From Monosporascus cannonballus (lineage: Eukaryota > Ascomycota > Sordariomycetes > Xylariales), in contig QJNS01000137.1 of assembly GCA_004154925.1 (NCBI GenBank), positions 145,861 through 209,860 on the forward strand: a stretch of 64,000 bases of DNA, read 5' to 3'. Positions within the stretch are counted from its first letter, which is position 1; each line of letters begins with the position of its first letter. A program made the position numbers and the translations under genes. Below, piece after piece: positions 1 through 13,129 of the stretch. The notes beneath the pieces were generated by a model. The model was not told the origin of the DNA, made no database searches, and worked only from the letters and a program-made list of their open reading frames with translations.

Positions 1-2691
1 TATCGTAAGATGTCGTTATAGTAATAAAACGTATATACGACATAGCCGAAATAAGGGTACAATAATAATAAGATAATAGAGTGCCGTACAGAAAAATGTA
101 TAATACTAATTCTGATACGAAAATAATAATATCATTATATAGAATATTATTAGCTCGACAAAATTCTGCTGTATTTTTTCTTTTATTATTTTTGTTATAT
201 AAATACCAAACACTTTTTTAATTATTTTTTCCAAAAAATATCGTATAATTAAATTTATAATATTATCGCTTTTTTCTCTTTATTTTTTTATTGTTTTTAC
301 GTTATTCACTTGTTTATCATTATATATCATCTTTTTGTTATCGCAATAAAACTTTTTCGATTTTATATTATATATATAATATCCGTTTATATTAAGCGGT
401 CTTATATAATTTGTTTTCGAAATATTATTTTTAATTATAGTTTAACATTTACTGTAATAAATAAATACATATTATATATTATATATTGAAATATTTATTA
501 ACCATTAAATATTAAATGTTATAATTTATTATTATTACATTTGAGTAAAATTATTATTCTATTAACTTTCCAGCGTATAACTGGCAAAAAACGTTTAAAA
601 TAATTTGTTAAATTTAAATATCTTTTGCGATTAAGTAAATTTTTACTTCGATATTAATAGTATTAATAATAATAAATTTATTTTTAACGACAATAACGAC
701 GAAGCGTATACGTATCTTAACGGTTTTCGTGAAAAGCTTTATAAGGCGGTATTATACTTTTATAATACTTTTAAAACCGGCGTAAACGTTTACCGTAATA
801 TTTTCGATATAATAAATATAAAAGAAAAAATAAAGTTTATTTTTTTAACTTTCAATTGTATTATTTATATTAGATTACAAAAAATAAATTATTTTACGTA
901 ATTATTATTTGATATATTATAATATAAATTTATAATTTCTATTTTGCAGATTATATCGTATACATATTAATACGTTTATTATATAATAATAAAACGATAT
1001 TTAAATTACTGTTTAACAAACCAATCGAATATTACTTAGTAGTCGATAACGAAAACTACTAATTATACATATTAATTAAATGTAAGTTTTACTAAACGAT
1101 ATATTTTATTATTTTTATAACTTTAAATATCCATTCAAAAAAATATTAATATTGTAATATTTCTTTTGTATTTTAACGAATTTTAATTATTATATTAATA
1201 TTGTAGCGCGATATTTCTTTTTAAAATAAAACCTTTTATTATTATATAATTATTATAGTAATATGTCGTCTTTTAACTGTTTAATTTTATAATTTAATTA
1301 TTTATAATATTTAAATATTAATAAAATATATGTTTGTTTTTAAATTTTTAATATAATATATTTATTATTGTAATATTATTACAAAGTTAACGTAATAACA
1401 CATTTTCCAGTTTTACGTATTTTTTGTATTATTTTCCGTTCATATTTTAATAGTGTTTAAAATTAATTAAAAAAATAGGAACCTATTAAAATTATCTTGA
1501 TAGAAATCGATTATAGGAATATTATATCCCTTAAAAGTTATAACTAATTTTTTATAACGCGGTATCAATACGGGTTTTTAACTTTATATTAAGAACTGTC
1601 TGAAATGTTTTAACATTTAAGCTTTTTAATATTATCATTAGTTATAATAATAACACGATTTTTATAAATATTTTATGTTTTATGTTTTGGTTTCTATCTT
1701 CAAAATTGCGATATATAATAATAAATTAATTTGCCTTATATAAAATTAAAATAATTTAACAGTAAATTTTAAAACAATTCATTTTAGAATATTATCAAAT
1801 TTATTAATAAATCATTTTAATTTTATATAACCCATATTAATTTATATATATTTGTTTAGAAACGTATCGATGTATAAACGGTATTAATTTATTTATTCCG
1901 TATACCGGGTTTAAACATTTAATATTAACACTTTAACTTGTTGTTAAAAATTAGTTTTAATATACTTTTTATTAATTAAACGTTTTAAAGATTTCGGAAT
2001 ATTATTAAAATTCCGTATTTATAATAGAATAAAATTTATAATTAATAAAAAGCGATAAAACGTTAATACTTTCGAAAACATAATTCTTATTAATAAATTT
2101 AATTAAATATTAATTTATTTAATTCTATTATAATATCAATAATCCCCTGTTAATTATTGATTTAAAAGTAATAAAGCATCGAAATTTAAAGGTATTATAT
2201 TTAATTATTTCTTCAAATTTATATAATATTTACATAACATGCGTACTCTAATTTACAATAATATTTATTGAAATATTACATAAATAGTAGACGTTAAAAC
2301 TAAAGGTTTTTATAAACACTTTGCAGATATATTTATAACAAATATAAAATATTATATTTTTATAAGTTTAATAATTATTTAAAAAATAAATATAAACTTA
2401 TAATTAAATTTTTAGTAAAAAAAGAAAAATCGATAAAAGGTATCAAAATATTACTTTATAATTTATATAAAATAAGTAAAAAATTAAATATATTTATCGA
2501 CAAATATTTAAATAATATAATACGATAATAAAAATAATTGCTTTATATAAATATAATTATATTATAACAATAATATAAATAATAATATTTTTGTTATAAT
2601 AAATTAAATATTTTATAATATTTCAAAGTTTAAAATTAATATTAATTGAAAATAATATATTTATAATATAAATATATTTTAATATTATATT
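1..2691. other. AT-rich RIP-like DNA, no recognisable gene
   Basis: Very AT-rich sequence; most remaining C residues are in CpG or CpC and CpA is rare, which is what RIP leaves behind. No open frame longer than about 60 codons and no LTR or terminal inverted repeat was recognised. It was continuous with the DNA after 15,609 before the retrotransposon at 2,697 inserted. Confidence 0.7.
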
Positions 2692-2696
2692 ATAAT

Positions 2697-2886
2697 TATT
2701 ATAAACTAAAGCCTATAAGGCAGCTTGGGCTTACGGAACGAGCTCCTTAGCCCGAACTTACCTATATGTATATAAAGAACAGCTATTTCGTTAGTAGCTA
2801 GTTATTTTTCCCCTTTTTTTCTTATCTTAAATATAAACCTTTATTGAGCCGTATTTCCATTTAACTTACGTATCGTACCCGTTACA
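2697..2886 (+). repeat. 5' LTR of retrotransposon copy 1
   Basis: 190 bp, starting tattata (a mutated TGTTA... end) and ending gttaca. It contains a TATA box-like tataaag at about 2,771-2,777, the likely promoter region of the element. It pairs with 15,420-15,604 and, inverted, with the LTRs of copy 2. Confidence 0.9.
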
Positions 2887-5804
2887 TATATTTAAGGTTA
2901 TAATTTATTACAGCTTTTAGGAAGTTAGGTAAAAGCGAAACGTTTCCTAAGAATACCTTGGTTACGGATAATAAGTCAAAAAAGGTTTTACAGCGAAATA
3001 ACTATAAGATAACATAACCGATAAAACTATAAGCGAACTTACGATATTAATTTCGTCCGGAATTATTAAAAAAGATTTATAATATTAATCGTTCGTAAAA
3101 ATCCTTTAAAAACTTAATATATAATAAAAGAAATTTGCCAAGTTAATTCTTAACCGTAACAAAACGATAAGTAATTTGCTTAACCAGATAACGAAAATAA
3201 AAAAATATTTTTTTATAAAACTAAAAAAAAGGCCTTTATAAAATAAAACCCGTTTCGTTAAAAACTTACGATAAGCCCGCCGCTTAATAACGTATTTGTA
3301 AAAGCGAATCGTAAATTTATAAAATGGCTTTCGTAAAATAAAAAATAAAAAATATTCCGTTTGTTTTTCGCCATATTTAATACGAAAATAAAAGAAAACC
3401 GGTTTATTTTCGGTTTTTTTATAATAATTTATTTACGTATTATAATATCTATATTTACCGAAAAACAATTATAACTTAACTATTAGTTCGAAATAAGAAA
3501 ATTATAACAGAATTTTGACGTCGATAATTTTCTTTTTTATATAAAAAAGTAATTGGAAAATAAATAAGCGGTATAATTTGTTAGAAAATAATTATAATTT
3601 ATAAAATAAAATAATAATTAATAGTTTTAAAATTATTTATTGGATTTTAAGTTTAAATTAGCTACATATAAAGGCCAAACATAACTTTTAATAGCTAAGG
3701 TGGTTTTTCTAAATGCCGATATTAATACGTAATTTTATAATATATTAATCGCGAAAAATATATTGTATAACGATTATAATCGTTAAGTACGTAAATTAAA
3801 AGGGTAATTAATTACTTAAAGGTTTTGTCTGATTATTATATAAGCAAAAAAACGACGATTTGATATTTCGGTAAAATAAAATAAAATAATTAATTAATAA
3901 TAATATATCGGTTAAATTAATAAACGGGCTTATATAATAAACGTTTAAAGAAATATATTTATAACGGATATTACGTAATTTATTACGTTAATTTCCTAAT
4001 TTATAAATTAATAATAAAATAATCGAAAAAATCGATTTAGTGATAATTCGGAATAAGGTTTGGATAATTAGCTTTATGCGAAATAATTTTTCGATAACGA
4101 AATAAAAGTTCGGAAATAAAAAAAATAATACTTTTATTACGTTATTACGAATTTTTTAAATTGGGAATATTTTAAATATAAATCCGCAAAACGGTTTTGT
4201 CCGGTTAAAACAAAACTTACGGTAGCGAATTTACGGAATGCTATTAATAAAAATAATAATTCGGATAACGAAAATTTAAAAAAAATAATCCTTATTAAAA
4301 GTTACTGGTAAAAAAAGAGGTAATAAAGAAAAAATTATAAAAGATTAATAATAAATTAAATATTCTTTTTATATTAAACGTTTTAATTAATAATAAGTAT
4401 ATTTATTATTCCCTATTTATTTAATAACTAATCCGCCATTTAAAATTATAATATATATTTATTATATTTTATCGGTTAAGGTTTACGAAAAATAACGAAT
4501 TTATAATAACTGTTATCCAAAGAATTACTGATATTAATATAAATTTAAACTGGCGTTTAAAATAAATCTAGAGGTATGGAATAAAAAATTTATTTAACTT
4601 TTTTATTTTGGGAAAACTTTAAATAGAATATAATAATATTATATACGAAACGAAATAATAGTTTATTTATTTTGCGGATAATATTATTACACCTATATTA
4701 CGCGAAACAAGATAATTTGATAAGAAGCCTAAGGACCGCCTAAAGGAGCGGTTATAAAAGTATAGAAAAACCTGTTTAATAACGGCTGTAATTTTTACGG
4801 CAATAAAGTTTTAAAGCCGTTATAAAAAAACGAAATATAATTATTCGTAATTTTTATAAAAATATTAATAAAGATTTAAAAATAAAACCGCAATTAATTT
4901 TCAAAGATATAACGGAACGTTTTTTTTAAAGAAATATGGGAATTTTAAAACCTATTTATAAACGACGAAAATTTATCGTTATTACCATATCGTAATAGTA
5001 ACGATATAATAATAAATTTAAAAATAAATATCTTAGATTAAAAAAACAGTTTTATAAAGATCTTTATACGGAATATTAAAAAAAGTTATTAATTTTACGC
5101 AAAATATTTATAAATTTATTTGCCAAATATTAAATTCGGGTTCATAATTTTTTATAAATATTCCGGTATTATTTGTAAAAAAACCTAATAAGGGTTTACG
5201 GTTTTATATAGATTATAAGAAATTAAATAAAATTACAAAATAAAACCGTTACCTTTTTCCGTTAATAAAGGCAACGTTACGAACCTTATTATAGGCCCGG
5301 TAGTTTACAAAATTTGACGTTCGAACGGCTTTTTACCGGTTACGTATCCGTTAAAGAAACGAATAAAAAATTGCGTTCCGTATACGTTTTAGGTTTTTCG
5401 AATAGTTGATATATTTATTCGGTTTTAGCGGTATACCCATTACCTTTTAGCGTTATATTAATATTATGTTAAAAAATTACTTTAATCATTTTTGCTCCGT
5501 ATATATAAACGATATATTAATTTATTCGTCCAGCTTTTAAGTTAATTATATAGCTAAAGTAAGCTGGTATTACGCCATTTAATAAAGGTAAGTTTAAAGC
5601 TAGATCCGGATAAATACGAATTCGTAATTTAGGAAACGAAATATTTAAAGTTTATTATGAAAATAAAAATAAGTTTAAAAATTAATTTTAAAAAGGTAAC
5701 CGTTATTTGGAAATAAAAGGCCTTTATTAACGTAAAAAGAATTAAAAGCTTTATTGGGTTTGTTAACTTTTACCGAACTTTTATAAAAAACTTTAACGAG
5801 GTAA

Positions 5805-6222
5805 TGTAACGAACCTGTCATACATCCACCTGGAGGTATAAGTAGTATCCGAAATGGGGTCTTGATTTGCAGGTAACAATAGGGCGAGAAATGATTTAGT
5901 GGTCTATTCGTTAAAGAGATTTAAAGATTTTTCCCTTAATTAAAGAACGGTACGGTTGCCTTTAAACTGAAAGCTTAGATTAATAGCTAAGGAACGAAAC
6001 TAGGTAGGTGCTATTTATATGAAAAACCGATTTATTATATATCCTAACTCCCAAAGTGAATATATTATAGATCTATATAATTTATGTGATCTGGTTAAAT
6101 TATTTAAATCATTTAGATTACGGAACAAGCCAAGTTTCCCTGTCCGGAGTTTAGCCGTGACAGGTCCGCGTTAGGCCTTAAAGGTAAGTTTCTTAGAGGT
6201 AGGAACCCTGGTTCCTATAACA
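5805..6222 (-). repeat. 3' LTR of nested retrotransposon
   Basis: Begins tgtaac and ends ataaca on the plus strand. Against 12,712-13,129 the differences are almost all transitions; I noticed one C/G exception. The first 29 bases show C or G here where the other LTR has T or A. Confidence 0.92.
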
Positions 6223-6325
6223 TTATTTCCCCTCTCCAAGGATCTTTGTCCCAAAGATAAGAACTATAAGTGGCCATTTCGTTTTGTTGGAAAGAGTTCT
6301 TGGAGGTATCCTAATTGACTTTATT

Positions 6326-7010
6326 ATGACAGGCCATATTCGAAAGGAAAAAAGAAAACCTCGTTTGAATTAACGCGATTTTCGTAACGTTCGAACTAAA
6401 TTAATTAAAAAGTTTGGCGTTAAAGCTTTCCTTTATTCCAAATATATTTATCTTGGTGAACCCGAGTGCTTTTTCACCTTGGACGTCTTAAATTATAACT
6501 GTTGTACTCGTCGCCAGCGTTCAGCTTATAACGTCCTAATTATGAATTCCCTGACGAAATTAGGCGAAAAACGTGACCGCCTGGAGAAAAAGCAGCGGGA
6601 AGTTAAGGATAGCTTTATGGCATACCAAAAGGTTGCCAAAAAAGAACTAAATAATTTGCGTCAGCGTCAAAAAGAGATGCTCCGTCGACGGAAAGAAAAG
6701 TCTTAAAAGTTTATCGGTCGATTAAGGTATTTCCGCCTTTAACAAAAAATATTTAAAAAAAATCGTAACCATTTTAAAGGAGAAAAAGGAACTGGATCGG
6801 TTAAAAAAATAAGAAAGGTTGGAAAAGGAGCGACGTCGAACGGAGGCGGAATAAACGCAGTTTGTTTCCGAGATGGATGCCGTTATGGAAATGTCGGTTT
6901 TTTTCGACTGGAACGCCGTAGGGTTAGATTTAAACGGGGAACCGTTGTTACCTGCGACTTTGGCCGCGTTAAAAACGGTCGGTCAGGATTTTGGCGGTAG
7001 AACGTCTTAA
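6326..7010 (+). pseudogene. Antisense coding remnant near the 3' end of the nested retrotransposon
   Basis: A plus-strand frame lies opposite to the gag-pol direction of its host element. From ATG at 6,326 it runs open to 6,706 except for one TAA at 6,371-6,373, which could derive from CAA by C-to-T. The product is basic and rich in Lys, Arg and Glu, with a predicted coiled-coil stretch (heptad-like LEKKQREVKDSFMAYQKVAK region, about 6,570-6,700). The frame appears to change near 6,700; a continuation to TAA at 7,008-7,010 carries further K/R/E-rich helix and an acidic, Trp-containing tail (FFDWNAVGLDL). G+C is higher than in the flanks. Family unknown to me; an accessory antisense gene of a retrotransposon is the best reading. 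Confidence 0.5.
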
Positions 7011-7399
7011 CTAGGTCCATCACATTCGTTAAGTGGTTAAGTAATTCCTATATGTTATTTTTATGTAAGTATTTTTCTTATTTAACCAGGTATTAAATTT
7101 TATTTTTAATTATCCTAAAATCCAATATTCGTTTAATTTCGTATTTGTCGGAATTTTTTTCAAATTCCAAATTTGTTTCCAATAAGACGTTTTTGGGTGC
7201 TGGTTTAAGTAAAAAGATGTGGAAAATAGGGTATATTCTTATGTTTTTAAATAACGATAATCGGTAATTAGTTTTTAAAATAATTTTTTTAATTTTGAAC
7301 GGGCTAAACTTTTTGAAATTAAGCTTATCGTTAAATCTTTTCGTTTTGATTTGTAAAATGTTCGAAGTTACATTTTGTTTTTGGCGTAATAAGTAAACC

Positions 7400-10300
7400 T
7401 TATTTCCTTTCGTTAAAATTGGTTTTTTAATTTTTTTTTTGTTGTAATACTGGGTTATTTGTTATTAAAGGAATCGTAATTTATTCTGGAAACGGGCTTA
7501 AATTATTTTGATTTCCGTTATTAACGCTTTTACTTTTAAAATAATCGTAATAATTTTTGGTATTTTGTTAAACGGTTATTTAAGTCGTTTTGTTTATGTT
7601 TTATATCCGTATACGGCTATATAAAAAGATACGTCCATATTTTCGTTAACCGATATATTATATGCTATTTGCGCCAATAATAAAAATTTTACTTAATTAT
7701 TTTATTAATAATTAACGTAATTTCAAAGGTATTGTTTTAAGGTTTAATTAAGTCGTTCGGTTTATTTATCCGTTTAAACATAATATGTTATTAAAAATTT
7801 AAGTTTAATATTAATTTATTTAAAAAAGCTAATGTTAAATTTTAAAGTAAATAACATATCTTTATTAAAAACGATTTTTTTTGGTATTTCGTATTTATCC
7901 AGGTAATATTTAATAAAGGCGTAAATTAATTATTTTGCCGTTATATTTCTTTTAAAAGGTAAAAAGTACTTATATTTAGTAAGTCTGTCGACAATTACTT
8001 ATATTCCGTTATATTTAATTCCAATAATTGGGTTTTTAAAAGGAAATAAATTAATAATAAAATTTTAAATTATGGTATTTTATGTTTTGTTAAAAATATT
8101 AATAAGTTATAATAACCCATAAGGCTTATAACGTATTATTTTAACTTTATTGAAAATATTATAATTTTTGATTACTTTTTTAATTATACGGCTTAATTTT
8201 GGAAAGTTATATTTTTCTTATAATTATTTGGTAGTTTTAAAAATTTTTTGATATCTGTATAATGGGTTTTCGTAAAATTCTTTTACGAATTGTTTTTATT
8301 AATCCCTGGGAACATAGATTTTACCATGGTATAACAGTTAATTTTTTAATTATTTTTTTAATTGCTAAATTTTTTTTATTGCTTTTTATCGTAAGAATTT
8401 CGGAACCGTATTAAAAATTCGGGCGATAATTTCCTTAAAATTTCATATAACTGTATAATATTATTTTAATTATATTATAACATTTATATGCTTTTTTTGG
8501 GAACTTTGGAATTGTAATTGTTTTTATAATTGAAAATATTTGTTTAGATATTTTTTTTAATATAATATATTTTGAAGTTAAATTTTAATAAAAATATTAT
8601 TTAAGCCTTATATTTTTTGTTTAATTTTTGTATCTTTATAAATCGGGTAAAATTTTTATAATTAAAGTAAATATCGAAAGATTTTTTCGTTCCGCTAAAA
8701 AAAAACTTTTATTCCTTAAAAGTATTAATAATCGTTAATAATTTTTTATCGTAAATCGGATATTTGAATTTTGTATTTTGGAATACTTTTGAATAATATA
8801 CCATTAGGTATTATTTGTTATTATCTTTTAATTATTTTAGGACAGCATTTAATACGTAATCTAAAGTATCCGTTCTTAGGCGTTTCTTTTTGTTGGCGTT
8901 AAGTAATCTTATTATGGGTCCGCTAGTAATTATATTTTTTAAAATTTGGAATATTTTTTTTGTTTTTTTTAAAAGTTTAAATTTTTTTTACGTACTTTTT
9001 GGTAATAAATTTCGTTAATAATTTAATTATATTTCCGTATCCTTTAATTAAGTTACATACGTAATTCATAAATTTTAAGATTTGCCGGATATCGGTAACG
9101 GTTACTTTATTAGGGATAAGCTAATTTTTAATTATTTTTATTTTAAAACGTTAAATTTGAATTTGGCCGGAAATAAAAGCATATCCCAGAAAGTTCAGTT
9201 TTTGCGTATATTATATATATTTGGCCGGGGTAATTCGGATATTTATTTTATTTAACGTTTGGTGTATTTGGGCAATATACTTTTTGTATTTTTTTAAAGT
9301 CTTAAAGTAAATAAGGATATCGTCAAGATAAACGAAAATAAATTTATCCAGAAATTTTTTAAACGTAATTATTACTAAGTATTAAAAGCTGGCGGGAACA
9401 TTAATAAATCTTATAGGTATTATTTTGTATTCGTAAAGTCTATGTATTATTTTAAATGCCGTTTTTTATTTTTTTTTTTGGTTATTTTAATACGGTAATA
9501 TCCGTTTTAAAGATTAAATACAGTAAATTATTTTGTTTTGTTAATATTTTTTAACGTATTTATAAAAATTAAAAGGTATCCGTTTTTAATCGTAATATCG
9601 TTTAATTATCGGTAATTGATTATTTTTCTGAAAACCAGATTTCCGTTTTTATCGATTTTTTGTTTTTTATCCTTGGTTTTTGGTACTATAAAAACAAAGT
9701 ATTTAGCAAAAGAATTAAAAGATTAAATATTTTTTTTTAAGTTAAATTAAATATTTTTCCATAAAGTTTTTAATTTATCGGGATTTATATAGTAAATCTT
9801 GTAAAATTTAGAATAATATCCTTTTTTAATAGGTATTCTGTAATCCTATTAACCATATAATAGTAATTCGTAGTTTTTTTTGTCCTTAAACAATTTTTTG
9901 AATCGTCGATATTCAGATAGTACCTTGGAAGTTTAATTTATAATCTGGATTTCTTTGATAACATAATAAATTTCCTGGTTATTTTTCTCGGATAACTTTT
10001 GTGTCTGTTCCCATAAAAATGTTTGGCTTTTTTAATCGATATGTGGGTTGCTAAATCTAAATTATAATATTCCCAAGATAATATCGTATTCGGAAATATC
10101 GGCAATATTTAATAAAATCCATTTTTGGTATCCTTAAATTTGTACCGGAAATTTTTTAGTTTTTCGAAAGATTTATCCGTTATTATACGTAAATAAGCTT
10201 TTATTTACTGTACGTAATTTATAAAATTTTAATTTGTATTTTTAAGAAATTTGATATTTTGTTACTATTAAAAGAAAAATAATTTTTTTTGGGTTCTTAA

Positions 10301-12175
10301 ATTAATTATGGCCTTAAACGTCCTGTTCCTATATTAAAAAGGAATTTTTATCTGGCCGCGTAATCCTTTAATTATTTTGTATAAAGTTTTATAAACTGGG
10401 GCTTTTCGGTGCCTTAATTTCGAAAGTTTCGGTAATTTTTTAATTTTTAATGCTATCCGGCTTAAATAAATTTTTAGTCGCGAACTTTTCTGATAATATA
10501 TTTGGTACATTAATCGTTTTTATACCGGAACCATGTTTTCTTACCGTACTTATATTAAGATTTCAAAATTGGATTTTTTTCCTGGTTTATCTTTTGGTTT
10601 TATGTTTTCTGGGTTATGGGAGTAAAAAGGTAATTTTCCAAAGGAGGTATTCCCATATTTAGGAACTTATATTAAACGCAAAGTATCGGAAAATAACATA
10701 AATATTTTTACGATATAGCTTTTTAATTCCGTTTTGACTTAAGATATATGTAATAAAATTTTAAATATTTTGGTTATTATAGGGTTTTTGTATATCGGTA
10801 TTTATTATCTGATTCGGTAAAGGTTTTATTATTCCATCCGGGCCAAAAATTATTATTTTTTTTGGTTCGGAAATAAACAAAATAATTATTTTAATAGCAG
10901 GCGGTAAAATATAGCAGATTATAAAGGTTTACCGATAACGTTTTTTGGTAAATAATGCATTTTGGGAACTTATAAAATTCCAGAAATAACTATTTATAAT
11001 TGTTAATATCTAATTAAAATTAATCGTTCTTTATATATATTTTACATTTCTGGGAATTAAGGTAGTATTAGTATCCTAATTTTATGGTTATTTTAAAAAC
11101 CGTTTATCCTGGGTAATATTTGTAGGTTTTAACCTTAAAATCCTAATAAACTGGATAATTTTCGTACTTTGGGATATCGTTCTGGATTTAAGTAATTGTG
11201 GCAATAGTAAATTCTGGCTGGGAAAAAATCAAGTTAACCTTTTTTTTTTTCTTTTTTGCCTTATTATCTATCTTTTATTTTGTTATCCTGATTTTTTTAA
11301 GGTTAAGGAATTCCTTTTTTCTTGGAATTCCTTTTGGCGGAAGAATAATATTTGCTTTTGAAATATTCTTTTTTGCCACAGTTAGAATATTTTACTTTAA
11401 ATTTATTTTTCTTAGGTTCTTTCGAAGCGGAATTTACTTTCTTTTAAGGTTTGCCTTTATTTTTCTTATTTTGACTTTTCGAGCCCTTATTATTATTTCG
11501 TTTGCCGGTTCTTTTTTTCTTAAAGTACCGGTTGAAAATTCGTTTATCGGTAATAATAACCTTATCGGTATATTCCGTAAAGGACCTAACCTTAAGTACT
11601 TTATATATTTTATTTTTAATTAAAGGTTTTAGGTTATCGTAATAAGGATAAAATAACGTACTTTTGGGCAAATTCAAGATAATTACTAAATGGTTAAATT
11701 CGGTTATATATTTAAACGTTAATTTAATTTAGCGAAAAAAATGGAATTATTTAATTATATGTTATTTTTTATTAGGATTTCCGAATAAGGCCCATATTCG
11801 TTTTTCAAAATAACTGTATTTATTAAAAACATAATTAATAAGGTTTAAAATTTTTTTTGGATACTTTTTAAGATAATCCGTTAAAATAGGTTCGAACCAT
11901 TTCCGGATTCGTCCGGTTAATAGCTGGGAAATAGCTATCATTTTTTAATAATCCTTCGTCAAAAAGCTTTTATAGAATTTAAGGTAAAGCCTAACCTGAA
12001 TTAAAAATTTATCAGGATTTTCCGACCCGTTATAGGGCTTAGGGGGAATTGGCTTATAGCCCTTGACGTCTGGTATTCCGTAATAACCAAAAGGTGGAAT
12101 AATTTCTTCCCGTATCCGGTTGGCGCCGAACAATGGTAGGGTCGAGATTCTTTTTTGTATTCGTCCTATGTCCAC
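7400..12175 (-). pseudogene. Decayed gag-pol of the nested retrotransposon
   Basis: Read right to left. A Gag-like start lies at 12,175-11,945: a proline-rich stretch followed by KPYNGSENPDKFLIQVRLYL, similar to the fungal Ty3-type capsid pattern of a P-P-x-F/Y-N-G motif before a helix. A Lys/Asn-rich segment follows at 11,677-11,444. The reverse transcriptase catalytic box is well preserved at 9,308-9,343 (FVYLDDILIYFK), with both catalytic Asp codons intact. Sequence on to about 7,400 should hold RNase H and integrase by position; I did not assign their residues. Numerous stops; non-functional. Confidence 0.75.
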
Positions 12176-12711
12176 TAAGGGTGGTCGGTAGCCAGCCCCT
12201 TGGTTTCGTCCTTTGGCCGAATTAAATTGAAGAAAAATCGGTTTTCTTTCCTAAACGAATCGGGCATTTTCTTATTTTAGGTTTTGAACTTTCTGGGCCA
12301 AGAAATCTAATCTTTTTTCCGTAATAAGTTTTTTTTCTTTTCCTTTTAAGATTTCGGCTTTATATTTTTCCTTAGTTCTTTCCTTAATCACCTTTTTTTT
12401 CGACTTTTTTCCCTAAACCTTAATGGTATCCTTAAGGGCCGGGGTAGGTTGTTATTTGGGCTGCGAAAATGGTTTTCCCTGGGATCGAATAATAAGTAAA
12501 ACTATATTATCGATTAATTAAAAATTTTTTTTAATAGGCGGTAAATTATTTAATCCGGTTATTAATCCTTTATTAATTAATAACGGGAATCGGGTATATT
12601 ATTTATTTTCTAAATGTTATTTTGTAATATTATTTTTACTGAATTTAAGAAAACTTATATTTAATTAGGCCTTAAATTATTTGTCGGTTATTAATTAAGA
12701 AGTTATTAAAA

Positions 12712-13129
12712 TATAATAAATCTATTATATATTTATTTGGAGGTATAAGTAATATCTGAAATAAGGTTTTGATTTGTAAGTAATAATAAGGCAAAAAATA
12801 ATTTAGTAATTTATTCGTTAAAAAAATTTAAAGATTTTTCCCTTAATTAAAGAACGGTACGGTTATTTTTAAATTAAAAACTTAAATTAATAATTAAGGA
12901 ACGAAATTAAGTAAATATTATTTATATAAAAAACCGGTTTATTATATATTTTAATTCCCAAAATAAATATATCGTGGATTTATATAATTTATGTAATTTG
13001 GTTAAATTACTTAAATTACTTAGATCACGGAATAAACTAAGTTTCCCTATCCGGAATTTAGGCGTGACAGGTTCGCGCTAGGCCTCAAAGGTAGGTTTCT
13101 TGGAGGCAGGAACCCTGGTTCCTGTAATA
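12712..13129 (-). repeat. 5' LTR of nested retrotransposon
   Basis: 418 bp, aligned without gaps to 5,805-6,222. It is more mutated than its partner over the first 340 bases, but less mutated over the last 60 (about 13,070-13,129), so the load of C-to-T change switches between partners along the LTR. Confidence 0.92.

Larger units (their letters stand above)
5805..13129 (-). mobile_element. Nested LTR retrotransposon, minus orientation
   Basis: 418-bp LTRs at 5,805-6,222 and 12,712-13,129, both without internal length difference, flanked by the 5-bp duplication ggtaa (5,800-5,804 and 13,130-13,134). Orientation is minus: gag-like and RT-like frames run right to left, and a purine-rich tract on the minus strand (complement of 6,223-6,237) abuts the LTR at 5,805-6,222, making that the 3' LTR. 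Total 7,325 bp. It inserted within pol of the element at 2,697-15,604, so it is the younger of the two. Parts are much less mutated than surrounding DNA, notably 6,130-7,020 and 11,940-12,480. Confidence 0.93.

Noticed and set aside
11198..11623. Plus-strand 141-codon hydrophobic frame.
   Set aside because: It is Phe/Leu-rich because it is antisense to the Lys/Asn-rich gag relic of the nested retrotransposon; not a membrane protein gene.
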